Origin: RFTU01 sp046094505
GTDB taxonomy: Bacteria > Pseudomonadota > Gammaproteobacteria > Burkholderiales > Burkholderiaceae_C
NCBI GenBank assembly: GCA_046094505.1
Contig: JBJTHN010000001.1
Location: 20,049 to 84,048 of the forward strand
DNA: 64,000 nt
Direction of reading: 5' to 3'
In this document: piece after piece, positions 37,352 through 46,721 of the stretch
How positions within the stretch are numbered: position 1 is the first letter of the stretch
How the letters are laid out: each line of letters starts with the position of its first letter
Program-made: the position numbers and the translations under genes
The notes under the pieces: generated by a model
The model's input: only the letters and a program-made list of their open reading frames with translations
What the model was told of the DNA's origin: nothing
Database searches by the model: none

Positions 37352-38152
37352 ATGAAGCCCCCGGCCACCACGCTGCGCGTGGCCACCTACAACATCCACA
37401 AGGGTGTGCGTGGCCTTGGGCCGCGCAAGCGCCTGGAAATCCACAACCTGGAGCAGGGGGTGGCCTCGCTGAAGGCCGATGTGGTGATGCTGCAGGAAGT
37501 GCGCTTGTTTCACCACCGTGAGGCTCGGCGCTTTGCGCACGGCCCTCAGGCCTGGCCTTCGGCGGGGCAAGCGGAGTTTCTGGCACCCGATGGCTTTCAC
37601 AGCGTGTACCGCACCAACGCCGTGACCCGGCATGGCGAACACGGCAACGCGCTCTTGTCCCGTTGGCCGGTGGGAACGGTGGGGCATCACGATGTCAGCG
37701 ACCACCGCTTTGAGCAGCGCGGGCTCTTGCATGTGCCCTTCCGTTGGTTGGGCACCACCGTGCACGCCGTGGTGGCGCACTTCGGCCTGATGCACGCCAG
37801 CCGGGTTCGACAGGCCGAATGCGTGCTGGCCTTGATCGAGCGCGAAGTGCCGCCGCAGGAACCGGTGATCGTGGGCGGCGACTTCAACGACTGGGGCGAA
37901 AAACTGGACCCCTTGTTTGAGCGGCAGGGTTTGAGCCGGGCCCGCACTCCGCCGGGCCCTCTGGCTGCCTTCACCCCGATGCGGCCGCCGGGTAAACCTC
38001 TGCCCACCTTTCCGTCGCGCGTGCCGGTCTTCGCCCTGGACCGCTTCTACACACGCGGCCTGCGCTGCACCGCCGCGCAGGTGCCCCGTGGGCTGAACTG
38101 GGCGCGCCTGTCCGACCACCTGCCCTTGGTGGCGGAGTTCGAAACCTGCTGA
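37352..38152 (+). CDS. Endonuclease/exonuclease/phosphatase family protein
   Basis: A 266-residue EEP-fold protein. It has TLRVATYNIHKGVRG, the metal Glu in VVMLQEVRLF, GNALLSRWPV, the catalytic GGDFNDWGEKL and the C-terminal Asp-His in LSDHLPLVAEF. Substrate is not predictable. Its place directly before clsB, 11 bases away, hints at phospholipid or phosphodiester metabolism, as seen in YbhP-YbhO pairs of E. coli. ATG at 37352. Confidence 0.88.
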   Translation: MKPPATTLRVATYNIHKGVRGLGPRKRLEIHNLEQGVASLKADVVMLQEVRLFHHREARRFAHGPQAWPSAGQAEFLAPDGFHSVYRTNAVTRHGEHGNALLSRWPVGTVGHHDVSDHRFEQRGLLHVPFRWLGTTVHAVVAHFGLMHASRVRQAECVLALIEREVPPQEPVIVGGDFNDWGEKLDPLFERQGLSRARTPPGPLAAFTPMRPPGKPLPTFPSRVPVFALDRFYTRGLRCTAAQVPRGLNWARLSDHLPLVAEFETC

Positions 38153-38163
38153 GGCTGGGCCAT

Positions 38164-39453
38164 ATGGAACCGCTGCCCGCTTGGTACCTGCGACGCCGCG
38201 CACACTACCTGCCCGGCAATGAGGTGCGGCTGCTCAAGGGTGGAGCCGAGCTGTTCCCGGCCCTGGTGGCGGCGGTGAACCAGGCGCGCTACGAGGTGTG
38301 GCTGACCACCTACATTTTTCATGACGATGCATCGGCACGTGCGGTGGCCCAGGCCCTGACGGCCGCAGCTCAGCGGGGTGTGCGCGTGCGCGTGTTGGTC
38401 GATGGCTTTGGCTCGATCAAGTCCCTGGCCGCCCTGCAGGGCTGGTGGAGCCACACCCCGGTCGCGTGGGCGGTCTACCGGCCCTTGGACCGCTGGTGGA
38501 CCTGGCTGCAGTCCGAGCACCTGCGCCGGCTGCACCAGAAGGTGGCGGTGGTCGATGGCGAGTTGGGTTTTGTGGGTGGCATCAACCTCATCGACGACCG
38601 CATCGACCTGCACGATGGCCCCCTGGGCGCGCCACGCCTGGACTACGCGGTGCAGGTGCGGGGGCCGGTGGTGGCCCCCATGGTGCAGGCGGCCCGCGCG
38701 ATGTGGACCCGCGCCGCGTTCGGTGCCGATTGGCGAGACGAGCTGGCCCAGGTGGTGCGTGGCCCGCATGGTCTCCAGCGCGCACGAGAGCTCATGAAAT
38801 CCATGCGCCTGGCGGGCCGTCCTGCACTGAATCGGGCCGCCGCGGCGCCAGACCCCAACGAGCCCTCCCACCCGGGTCAGGTGCAGGCTGCCTTCTTGCT
38901 GCGCGACAACCTGCGCCAGCGGCACAGCGTGCAGGCCGCCCTGTTGCAGGCCTGCGCACAGGCACGCCAGGAGATCGACATCGCCTGCCCCTACTTCTAC
39001 CCCGGCCGTGTTCTGCGCCGCGCCTTGGTGCAGGCAGCGCAACGCGGCGTTCGGGTTCGGCTGTTGCTGCAGGGCCGGCCCGACTACCGGATTGCCGCAG
39101 TGGCCGCGCGGGTGCTGTACCGCGAGTTGTTGGCCGGTGGTGTGCAGATCTTCGAGTACGAAGCTGCGGCCCTTCACGCCAAGGTGGTGCGGGTGGATGA
39201 GCGGTGGGCCACGGTGGGCAGTTCCAACCTCGACCCCTTGTCCTTGCTGGTCAACTTTGAGGCCAACCTCGCGGTTCGCGACGGGGCGTTCGTGCAGGAG
39301 GTGGCGCAGCACCTGGAACAGGCCTTTGGCCAGGCCCATGCCGTGTCCGACACCCCGGTGGCGGCGGGCTGGGCCGCGGTGCTGCGCCGACGCTCGGTGG
39401 CCTTGCTGGCCCGTTTGTACCTGCGCCTGGCCGGTGTTCGGGCCAGCTATTGA
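38164..39453 (+). CDS. clsB: Cardiolipin synthase B (phospholipase D superfamily)
   Basis: A 429-residue membrane-associated enzyme with two HKD motifs: HQKVAVVDGELGFVGGINLI (about residue 125) and HAKVVRVDERWATVGSSN (about residue 339). It makes cardiolipin from phosphatidylglycerol and another phospholipid. Residues 10-30 (RRRAHYLPGNEVRLLKGG) fit ClsB/YbhO. It lacks the N-terminal double membrane helix of ClsA. Coupled to the preceding EEP gene. Confidence 0.92.
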   Translation: MEPLPAWYLRRRAHYLPGNEVRLLKGGAELFPALVAAVNQARYEVWLTTYIFHDDASARAVAQALTAAAQRGVRVRVLVDGFGSIKSLAALQGWWSHTPVAWAVYRPLDRWWTWLQSEHLRRLHQKVAVVDGELGFVGGINLIDDRIDLHDGPLGAPRLDYAVQVRGPVVAPMVQAARAMWTRAAFGADWRDELAQVVRGPHGLQRARELMKSMRLAGRPALNRAAAAPDPNEPSHPGQVQAAFLLRDNLRQRHSVQAALLQACAQARQEIDIACPYFYPGRVLRRALVQAAQRGVRVRLLLQGRPDYRIAAVAARVLYRELLAGGVQIFEYEAAALHAKVVRVDERWATVGSSNLDPLSLLVNFEANLAVRDGAFVQEVAQHLEQAFGQAHAVSDTPVAAGWAAVLRRRSVALLARLYLRLAGVRASY

Positions 39454-39503
39454 GCCGCGGCGATGGAACCCTGCAGCCACCGTGGGCCCTTGAGGGCCTG
39501 GCC

Positions 39504-40544
39504 ATGAGCGTGACAGCGCCAACAGACGATCTGGTGGTGGAGACACCCCAGGGCCTGTACTGCCCGCCGGGTGACTTTCACATCGATCCGTGGCGGCCCG
39601 TGGACCGGGCCGTCATCACACACGCCCATGCCGACCACGCGCGGCGGGGCAGCGCCCGCTATTTGGCCAGCGCGCGCAGCGAAGGGGTGCTGCGGGCGCG
39701 GCTGGGCGCCGACATCGAGCTCACCAGCTTGGCCTGGGGGGAAGTGGTGGAGCACCGTGGCGTGCGCATCAGCCTGCACCCGGCTGGGCATGTGTTGGGC
39801 GCCGCCCAGGTGCGCTTGGAACACCGGAGGCGGGTGTGGGTGGTGTCGGGCGACTATTTTTTGAGCGAACACGACGAGCGCAATCCCACCTGCGACCCCT
39901 TCGAGCCGGTGCGCTGCGATTGCTTCATCACCGAGTCCACCTTCGGCCTGCCCATTTACCGATGGAAGCCCCAGGCCCAGGTGTTCGGCGAAGTGAACCG
40001 CTGGTGGGCCGACAACCGCGCCGCTGGCCGTGCCAGTCTGCTGATGGCCTACAGCTTCGGCAAGGCGCAGCGCATCCTGGCCGGGGTGGACGCGGGCATT
40101 GGGCCGATCGTGGTCCATGGGTCGGTGCAAGCGCTCAACGAAGGCTACCGGCAGGCCGGCGTGCAGCTGCCCACGGTGCAGCGTGCGCAAGACTTGGGCA
40201 AAGCCGACCTGGCGGGTGCCTTGGTGGTGGCACCCCCCTCGGTGCAGGGCTCGCCGTGGCTCAAACGATTTGGAAGCTACAGCGATGCGTTTGCCAGCGG
40301 GTGGATGCAGCTGCGCGGGGCGCGCCGCCGCCGCGCCATCGACCGGGGCTTCGTGCTCAGCGACCATGCCGATTGGCCAGGCCTGCAGCGGGCGATTGCC
40401 AGCAGCGGTGCGCGCCGGGTGATCGTGACCCATGGCTATGAAGCGGTGATGGTGCGCTGGCTTCAGGAGCAAGGACTGCAGGCCGGCTCCTTCAAGACCG
40501 CCTTCGCAGGGGAGGGGGACGGGGAGGGCGAATCTGATGCGTGA
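39504..40544 (+). CDS. Ligase-associated DNA exonuclease (metallo-beta-lactamase/beta-CASP)
   Basis: A 346-residue protein of the mRNA 3'-end-processing/beta-CASP fold. The metal-binding HAHADH (residues 40-45), HPAGHVLGAAQV, SGDYF, ITESTFGLP and C-terminal SDHADWPG are all intact. This family is found with ATP-dependent DNA ligases and Lhr-like helicases in a DNA damage response set. I use ATG 39504; a TTG overlapping the clsB stop at 39450 would add 18 residues. It overlaps the ligase gene by eight bases. Confidence 0.9.
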   Translation: MSVTAPTDDLVVETPQGLYCPPGDFHIDPWRPVDRAVITHAHADHARRGSARYLASARSEGVLRARLGADIELTSLAWGEVVEHRGVRISLHPAGHVLGAAQVRLEHRRRVWVVSGDYFLSEHDERNPTCDPFEPVRCDCFITESTFGLPIYRWKPQAQVFGEVNRWWADNRAAGRASLLMAYSFGKAQRILAGVDAGIGPIVVHGSVQALNEGYRQAGVQLPTVQRAQDLGKADLAGALVVAPPSVQGSPWLKRFGSYSDAFASGWMQLRGARRRRAIDRGFVLSDHADWPGLQRAIASSGARRVIVTHGYEAVMVRWLQEQGLQAGSFKTAFAGEGDGEGESDA

Positions 40545-42294
40545 ATTCGCCCGGCTTTATGCGCAGCTCGATGCCAGCACCTCTACGCAGGCCAAGGTTC
40601 GGGCCTTGCAAGCCCACCTGGCCTGTGCAGCACCGCAGGATGCGGCTTGGGCCGTCTACCTCTTGTCGGGCGGCAAGCCTCGCCAAACGGTGCCCACGGG
40701 GGTGCTGCGGGCAGCCGCCTGCGAAGCTGCGGGGGTGCCGCCATGGCTGTTCGAAGAGTGCTACCAAGTGGTGGGCGACCTGGCGGAAACCATGGCCCAC
40801 GTGCTGCCGGCGCAGTGTGTTGCGAACGCCCAAGGCAGCAGCCTGCGTGCGCAAGATGGACTGGCCGCCTGGATGGAGAAGGGCCTGTTGCCCCTCAGGG
40901 GCTTGGAGCCCGACGTGCAGAAACAGCGCCTGCAAGACCTGTGGGCGGTGCTGGATACGCCCGAGCGCTACCTCTTGACCAAACTGGTGGGTGGTGGCTT
41001 TCGGGTGGGCGTGAGCAAGCTCTTGGTGCAGCGCGCCATTGCCGAGCACGCGGGCCTGCAGGCCAGCGAGGTGGCGCAGCGAATGATGGGCTACACCCAG
41101 GCATCGGTGCAGCCCACGGCGCAGGACTGGCTGCGCCTGATTGGTCAAGCGCAGGGCGACCGGGCCTTGCAGCAGGGACAGCCCTATCCTTTTTTTCTGG
41201 CGCAGTCACTGAACCCCGCCGACGAAGGCCAGTTGGAGTCGGTGATGGGGCCGGTGGACGACTGGCTGGTGGAGTGGAAGTACGACGGCATTCGGGCGCA
41301 GGTGGTGCGCCGTGCGCAGCAGGTGTGGATCTGGTCACGCGGTGAGGAGCTGATCACCGACCGCTTCCCAGAGGTTGCACAGGCCGCGCAGGCCTTGCCC
41401 GATGGCACGGTGCTGGACGGCGAGTTGCTGGTGATGCGCCAGGGTCACCCGGCCTCCTTCGCAGAACTGCAGACCCGCATCACCCGCAAGACGCTGAGCA
41501 AGGCGATCCTGGCCAAAACGCCGGTGAGCTTCATCGCCTATGACCTCTTGGAACACCAGGGACAGGATTGGCGACCGCAAGCCCAGCAACGGCGCCGGCA
41601 AGCCCTGCAAGTCCTGCTCCGTGAAGGGCCCTTCTCGGTCTCACCTCTGGCCGAACCCGACGCGCCCACCCCGAGCTGGGCGGCGCTGCAGGCCCTGCGG
41701 CAGCAGAGCCGCGCGCGGGGTGTGGAGGGCTTCATGCTCAAGCACCGCGCCGCGCCCTACGGCCTGGGGCGCCGGAAGTTGGACGGCCCGGGTGTGCTGG
41801 GGTGGTGGAAGTGGAAGGTGCAGCCCATGACCGTGGATGCAGTACTGGTCTATGCCCAGGCGGGCCATGGCCGGCGCGCCAACCTGTACACCGACTACAC
41901 GTTTGCGGTGTGGAGCCGAACGCCGCGCGATGCAGCCGAGGTGCAACAGGTGCTGCAGGCCATCGCCCAGCGCCAGCCCCCGGACTCCCAGGGCCTGCAC
42001 CTGGTTCCTTTTGCCAAGGCCTACTCCGGCTTGAGCGACGAGGCCTTCGCCGAGGTGGACAAGGTGATCCGGCGCAGCACCGTGGAGAAGTTCGGCCCGG
42101 TGCGCAGCGTGGTGCCCAGCCTCGTGTTCGAGTTGGGTTTTGAAGGCATCGCCCCGAGCCCGCGCCACAAGAGTGGCTTGGCGCTGCGGTTTCCGCGCAT
42201 GCTGCGCTGGAGAACCGACAAGCCGCTGCACGAGGCCGATACGCTGCAGGCCCTGCAGGCCTTTCAGGGCCAGGGCTCAGTGCCCCAAGCCTGA
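40537..42294 (+). CDS. ATP-dependent DNA ligase (ligase-associated repair system)
   Basis: A 585-residue ATP-dependent ligase. An N-terminal DNA-binding domain of about 200 residues precedes the adenylation domain with the nucleophile Lys248 in EWKYDGIRAQ, then SRGEELITDRFPEV, DGELLVMR, SFIAYDLLEH, GVEGFMLKHRAAPYG and WWKWKVQPMTVDAVLVY, and a C-terminal OB-fold. It acts beside the NAD-dependent replicative ligase, which is not in the window. Coupled to the exonuclease gene upstream; the helicase follows only after two other genes. Confidence 0.93.
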   Translation: MREFARLYAQLDASTSTQAKVRALQAHLACAAPQDAAWAVYLLSGGKPRQTVPTGVLRAAACEAAGVPPWLFEECYQVVGDLAETMAHVLPAQCVANAQGSSLRAQDGLAAWMEKGLLPLRGLEPDVQKQRLQDLWAVLDTPERYLLTKLVGGGFRVGVSKLLVQRAIAEHAGLQASEVAQRMMGYTQASVQPTAQDWLRLIGQAQGDRALQQGQPYPFFLAQSLNPADEGQLESVMGPVDDWLVEWKYDGIRAQVVRRAQQVWIWSRGEELITDRFPEVAQAAQALPDGTVLDGELLVMRQGHPASFAELQTRITRKTLSKAILAKTPVSFIAYDLLEHQGQDWRPQAQQRRRQALQVLLREGPFSVSPLAEPDAPTPSWAALQALRQQSRARGVEGFMLKHRAAPYGLGRRKLDGPGVLGWWKWKVQPMTVDAVLVYAQAGHGRRANLYTDYTFAVWSRTPRDAAEVQQVLQAIAQRQPPDSQGLHLVPFAKAYSGLSDEAFAEVDKVIRRSTVEKFGPVRSVVPSLVFELGFEGIAPSPRHKSGLALRFPRMLRWRTDKPLHEADTLQALQAFQGQGSVPQA

Positions 42295-43332
42295 AAGCGC
42301 CGTGCGCAAGGTCGATGCCGCCCGCAAGCGGCCCACTGAACGGCCCTGCCAGTTGCGCAGCTCCAGGTCGCTCAGGGCGTGAAGGGCAGCCGCATCGTCT
42401 TCAGACAGGGGCAGCAAGGCTTCGATCAAGGCGGCCATCACCACCTCGGCCGCGCGTGAAGTATTGCCGTCGTCCATCTTGAGCGCCACGCCCAAACCGC
42501 GCTCGGGCAGGCTGGCGCAATAAACACCTTCGGCGCCAATCTTGCAACACACCCGTGGCCCCAGGCGCTGCATCACCCGCGTGTCAAAACGCCCCGTGCC
42601 GGCCACCATCAGGGGTGCCTGCGCGATGGCCGCGCGCAGCCGCTGGGCGGCTTGCGCCCATGGCGACGGCAAGCCGTGTCCGGTCGCTGCGCGGGCAAAG
42701 CCCAGGGCCAGGTTGTACAGGGGCAAGGCATAGGTGGGTATGGAGCAGCCGTCAATGCCGCGCGGCGCCCGGGCCACATCGAAGTCCGTGGCCACGCTCA
42801 TCGCCCGCGTGACTTCGTGCATCACCGGGTGATCCGGCTCCACGTAGTGGCGCATGAAATCCACGAGCGGCCTGCCCGTGAGGCCGCTGAGGGCGCAGCC
42901 CACGCACACGAAGCCTGCATGTTTGCCCGAGCAGTTGTTGTTCAAGGCCGTGGGCTGGCCGCCGCTGCGTGCCAGTTCGCGCGCGCTGGCTTCATGCGAA
43001 GGCCAATGGGCGCCACAGGCCAGGATCCCGGCATCCACGCCGGCCTTGCCCAGCATGGCGGCGGCGGTTTGTGTGTGCGCCGATTCGCCGCCGTGCGAGG
43101 CACAGGCCAGGGCCAGCTCCGTATCCGTCAGTGCCAGGCGCTGCGCAGCCCCACTGGCCACCAGGGGCAGGGCCTGCAACAGCTTGACGGCCGAGCGGGG
43201 GAACACCGCACGCTCCACATCGCCGCAGGACCACAGCAGGCGGCCGTGGTCGTCCACGATCGCCACCGCACCGCGGTGAAAAGACTCCACCGTGTCGCCC
43301 CTGAGGGCCTCAACCAGGATCGGGTTCTCCAT
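42277..43332 (-). CDS. Asparaginase (type 3, Rhizobium-type AnsA/asparaginase II family)
   Basis: A 351-residue protein of the PF06089-type asparaginase family, unrelated to E. coli AnsA/AnsB. Landmarks: RGDTVESFHRGAVAIVD, PRSAVKLLQALPLV (with the Ser-x-x-Lys pair), ACASHGGE, NNNCSGKHAGFV with the metal-binding Cys and Lys, DGCSIPTYALPL and KIGAEGVYCASLPERGLGVALKMDDG (residues 280-306). It hydrolyses asparagine. It overlaps the ligase 3' end by 18 bases on the other strand and diverges from DUF429 over 42 bases. It looks inserted in the repair operon. Confidence 0.9.
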   Translation of the reverse strand: MENPILVEALRGDTVESFHRGAVAIVDDHGRLLWSCGDVERAVFPRSAVKLLQALPLVASGAAQRLALTDTELALACASHGGESAHTQTAAAMLGKAGVDAGILACGAHWPSHEASARELARSGGQPTALNNNCSGKHAGFVCVGCALSGLTGRPLVDFMRHYVEPDHPVMHEVTRAMSVATDFDVARAPRGIDGCSIPTYALPLYNLALGFARAATGHGLPSPWAQAAQRLRAAIAQAPLMVAGTGRFDTRVMQRLGPRVCCKIGAEGVYCASLPERGLGVALKMDDGNTSRAAEVVMAALIEALLPLSEDDAAALHALSDLELRNWQGRSVGRLRAASTLRTALSGLGH

Positions 43333-43338
43333 GGCCAC

Positions 43339-43344
43339 ACTGTA
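43339..43344 (-). promoter_or_regulatory. Candidate -10 element of a leaderless promoter for the asparaginase gene
   Basis: On the reverse strand TACAGT, six bases, then the asparaginase ATG (43332). The same hexamer and spacing occur on the forward strand for DUF429 only 24 bases away, giving a near-symmetric divergent pair. Confidence 0.45.
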
Positions 43345-43362
43345 GCGCTGCGCGGCTTGTCC

Positions 43363-43368
43363 TACAGT
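43363..43368 (+). promoter_or_regulatory. Candidate -10 element of a leaderless promoter for the DUF429 gene
   Basis: TACAGT, six bases, then ATG 43375. With the mirrored element at 43339 it makes two back-to-back TACAGT-N6-ATG units in the 42-base divergent gap. The gap is too short for separate classical promoters with leaders. Confidence 0.45.
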
Positions 43369-43374
43369 GCGTTC

Positions 43375-44211
43375 ATGCCCCAGCACCGCACCGATGCCCC
43401 AGTCCCTGAATGCCTGGTGGGCGTGGATTTCAGCAGCGCCCCGAGCCGGCGCAAGCCGGTGATCCTGGCCTGGGGACAGCGGCGTGGGCCGCGCGTCAGC
43501 CTCCTGCGCCTGCAGGCCTGTGCCCAACACACCGAAATGCTGCAGGCCTTGCGGGACGAGGCGGCATGGGTGGGTGGCTTTGACTTGCCCTTTGGCCTGC
43601 CGCGTGAATTGGTGGAACAACTGGGCTGGCCCACCGATTGGGCGGCTTGCATGGACCACTACTGTGGACTCAGTCGCGCCCAGATACGCGAGACCTTCGC
43701 TGCCTTCACCGCCGCCCGGGCAGTGGGCTCGAAATTCGCCCACCGCGCCTGCGACACCCCTGCAGGATCCAGTCCCTCGATGAAATGGGTGAACCCGCCG
43801 GTGGCCTACATGATGCACGCCGGTGTGCCGCTGTTGCGGGCTGTGCCGGCGAGCTTGCCAGGCCTGTGCGAGCGTTCCTTGCCGCGCGTGGCCTTGGAGG
43901 CCTACCCTGGACTGCTGGCCCGCGAGCTGATCGGCAAGCGGTCCTACAAGAGTGATGAGGTGGCCAAGCAGACCCCCGACCGCCTGATTGCGCGCAAGGA
44001 CCTCATCGACGCCTTGGAGCAGGGCCGCAGCCGCCTGGGGCTGCGCATGGTGCTCACCCATGCCCAGCGCGATGCCCTGGTGGACGATGCCCGGGGCGAC
44101 GCTCTGGACGCGGTGTTGTGCCTGATGCAGGCGGCTTGGGCCAGCCAGCAGCCGGGCTGGGGCTTGCCGGCCAACCTGGACCCCTTGGAGGGTTGGATCG
44201 TGAGCGCATGA
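43375..44211 (+). CDS. DUF429 protein (predicted RNase H-like nuclease)
   Basis: A 278-residue protein of the DUF429 family, predicted from fold to be RNase H-like. It begins with the Asp-containing strand CLVGVDFSSAPSRRKP, has GGFDLPFGLPRELVEQLG, EAYPGLLARELIG and a C-terminal acidic helix DDARGDALDAVLCLMQAAW that would provide catalytic carboxylates. No activity is established for the family. Its stop overlaps the helicase start by three bases (ATGA), so it is coupled to the helicase and may be part of the same DNA repair system. Confidence 0.78.
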   Translation: MPQHRTDAPVPECLVGVDFSSAPSRRKPVILAWGQRRGPRVSLLRLQACAQHTEMLQALRDEAAWVGGFDLPFGLPRELVEQLGWPTDWAACMDHYCGLSRAQIRETFAAFTAARAVGSKFAHRACDTPAGSSPSMKWVNPPVAYMMHAGVPLLRAVPASLPGLCERSLPRVALEAYPGLLARELIGKRSYKSDEVAKQTPDRLIARKDLIDALEQGRSRLGLRMVLTHAQRDALVDDARGDALDAVLCLMQAAWASQQPGWGLPANLDPLEGWIVSA

Positions 44212-46721
44212 GCCCACCAGGCGTGGCCCAGGCTTGGATGCGCGAGCGCGGCTGGCAGCCGCATGGCTTTCAGCAGGAGGTGTGGGCGCACATCGCCCAG
44301 GGCAGCAGTGGGCTGTTGCATGCCACCACCGGCAGCGGCAAAACCTATGCGGTGCACCTGGGCTTGCTGCAGCGCGCACAGGCCCTTGCCCCGGGCCCAG
44401 CCGGCGCCACACGGATCCTGTGGATCACCCCCATGCGGGCTTTGGCGCAAGACACGCTGCTGGCCCTGCGTGAACCCCTGTCGGCACTGCAGCCCGCGTG
44501 GCAGGCCCAGGTGCGAACCGGTGACACCCCGGCGGCCGAGCGCGCACGCCAGGACCGACGGGCCCCGGAGCTACTGGTGACAACGCCTGAGTCCTTGAGC
44601 CTGATGCTCACCCGCGAAGACGCGCCGCAGCGCTGGGCCCACCTGCAGGCCGTGGTGGTGGACGAGTGGCACGAGCTGATCGGCAGCAAGCGCGGCGTGC
44701 AGCTTCAGCTGGCCTTGGCGCGCCTGGCCAGCTGGCAACCCGGCTTGCTGGTGTGGGGTTTGAGCGCCACTCTGGGCAATCTGTCGGAAGCCCTGCAAAC
44801 CTTGGTGCGCCCGGTTCAGACAGCACCGGACCCCGCGCCAGCCGCCCTGGTGCAGGGCAAGGTTGACAAGTCACTGGTCATCGACACCCTGCTGCCCGAC
44901 CAGCCCGGGCGCTTTTCCTGGGGCGGGCATCTGGGTTCACAAATGTTGCAGGCGGTGGTGCAGGAAATCGAGTCCTGTGGCACCTGCTTGGTGTTCACCA
45001 ACACGCGTTCGCAGGCCGAGATCTGGTACCAGATGCTGCTGCAGGCCCGCCCCGACTGGGCCGGCCTCGTGGCCCTGCATCACGGCTCGCTGGACACCGA
45101 GGTGCGCACCTGGGTAGAGCAGGGTCTCAAGCAGGGGCGGCTCAAGGCGGTGGTGGCCACCTCGAGCCTCGACCTGGGCGTGGACTTCTTGCCCGTGGAG
45201 CGGGTGCTGCAGGTGGGATCGGCCAAGGGCGTGGCGCGCCTGTTGCAGCGTGCCGGGCGCAGCGGGCATGCACCCGGGCGGCCCAGCCGCATCACCCTCA
45301 TCCCCACCAACACCTTGGAACTGGTGGAAGCAGTGGCGGCCAGGAGGGCCGCGCAGGCCGGTCGTGTGGAGTCGCGCAGCAGCCCCGATGCCCCGATGGA
45401 CGTCTTGGTTCAGCACCTGGTGACCGTGGCCCTGGGTGGTGGGTTCGAGCCGCAGGCCCTGTACCAAGAGGTGCGCCGCACGCAGGCCTATGCCGGCCTG
45501 AGCCTCGAGTCCTTCGAGTGGGCCTTGGCCTTCGTCGAGCGTGGCGGCAACAGCCTGTCGGCCTATCCCGAATACCACCGTGTGCAGCGCGTGGACGGGC
45601 GCTGTGTGGTGCAGGACCGGCGCTTGGCCCAGCGCCACCGCCAGCAGGTGGGCACCATCGTCAGCGATGCCGGGCTGCAGGTGAAGTGGGTTTCAGGTGG
45701 CACGCTGGGCACCATCGAAGAAGGTTTCATGGCCCGCCTGTCACCCGGGGACTGTTTCGTGTTTGCCGGACGTGTGCTGGAGTATGTGCGCACCCGGGAC
45801 ATGACCGCCTATGTGCGCCGCGCCAGCAAACCCAAGGGGGTGGTCTCCACCTGGGCCGGCAGCAAGATGCCCCTGTCCACCGAGTTGGCCGATGCCACCT
45901 TGGCGGTCCTGGGTGAGGTGCAGGCTGCCAGCGCCGTGTCGGCCGCGGGCTTGCACACCCATGAGCCCGAGCTCCAAGCGGCCTGGCCCATGTTGCGCAC
46001 CCAGCAAGAGCTGTCGGCCTTGCCGGTTCAGGGCCGCTTGCTGGCCGAAGTTCTGCACACCCGCGAAGGCGAACACCTGTTCCTCTACCCCTTTGCCGGC
46101 CGCTTGGTGCACACGGGCCTGGCCCAGCTCTTGGCTTGGCGCCTGGCGCAGCAGCAGCCCCAGGGCTTGAGCCTGTCGCTGTCGGTCAACGACCTGGGGC
46201 TGGAGATCCTCTCGCCCACGAAGCTGCACCTGCCGGCTGACGCGCAGGACCTTCAAGCCTTGCTGCTGCCCGAAGGCTGCGAGGACAGTTTGGTGGACGA
46301 CATCTTGAACAGCCTGAAGGCCGGACACTTGCCGCAGCGGCGGTTTCGCGAGATTGCGCGTGTGGCGGGGCTCGTGCACGGTGGTTTGCCCGGAGCGCGC
46401 AAGACCACCCGGCAGATCCAGGCCTCCAGCAGCCTGTTCTATGAAGTGTTCCGGCAATACGACCAAGGCAACGAGCTGCTGTTGCAGGCCGAGCGCGAGG
46501 TGCTCAACCAGGAGCTCGATGTGCACCGCCTGCGCCAGGCCCTGATCCGCATGCGCCAGTGGCCGTGGCAGCTCATGGCGCTGAAGTCACCCAGCCCGTT
46601 TTGCCTGCCACTTCTGGTGGAGCGCCTTCGGGAGCAGCTGTCCACCGAGCAGTTGACCGCGCGCATCGAGCGCTGGATCCAGCAATCCAGCCGCACCCGT
46701 CACGCCGTATCGAAGCCCTGA
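44208..46721 (+). CDS. Ligase-associated DNA damage response DEXH-box helicase (Lhr-like)
   Basis: An 837-residue SF2 helicase. Walker A is ATTGSGKT (residues 39-46), followed by TPMRALAQD (motif Ia), TTPESLSLML and the DEWH box (152-155). RecA2 has VFTNTRSQAEIWYQ, VVATSSLDLGVDF and LLQRAGRSGHAPG (motif VI). The C-terminal half carries the winged-helix and Lhr-type domains (KWVSGGTLGTIEEGF). It belongs with the exonuclease, ligase and PdeM. ATG at 44208 overlaps the DUF429 stop. The last 22 bases overlap galE on the opposite strand. Confidence 0.92.
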   Translation: MSPPGVAQAWMRERGWQPHGFQQEVWAHIAQGSSGLLHATTGSGKTYAVHLGLLQRAQALAPGPAGATRILWITPMRALAQDTLLALREPLSALQPAWQAQVRTGDTPAAERARQDRRAPELLVTTPESLSLMLTREDAPQRWAHLQAVVVDEWHELIGSKRGVQLQLALARLASWQPGLLVWGLSATLGNLSEALQTLVRPVQTAPDPAPAALVQGKVDKSLVIDTLLPDQPGRFSWGGHLGSQMLQAVVQEIESCGTCLVFTNTRSQAEIWYQMLLQARPDWAGLVALHHGSLDTEVRTWVEQGLKQGRLKAVVATSSLDLGVDFLPVERVLQVGSAKGVARLLQRAGRSGHAPGRPSRITLIPTNTLELVEAVAARRAAQAGRVESRSSPDAPMDVLVQHLVTVALGGGFEPQALYQEVRRTQAYAGLSLESFEWALAFVERGGNSLSAYPEYHRVQRVDGRCVVQDRRLAQRHRQQVGTIVSDAGLQVKWVSGGTLGTIEEGFMARLSPGDCFVFAGRVLEYVRTRDMTAYVRRASKPKGVVSTWAGSKMPLSTELADATLAVLGEVQAASAVSAAGLHTHEPELQAAWPMLRTQQELSALPVQGRLLAEVLHTREGEHLFLYPFAGRLVHTGLAQLLAWRLAQQQPQGLSLSLSVNDLGLEILSPTKLHLPADAQDLQALLLPEGCEDSLVDDILNSLKAGHLPQRRFREIARVAGLVHGGLPGARKTTRQIQASSSLFYEVFRQYDQGNELLLQAEREVLNQELDVHRLRQALIRMRQWPWQLMALKSPSPFCLPLLVERLREQLSTEQLTARIERWIQQSSRTRHAVSKP

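Noticed and set aside
46700..46721. Antisense 22-base overlap of helicase and galE ends as a regulatory feature
   Set aside because: Convergent genes with a short overlap are common in compact genomes; nothing further marks this one.
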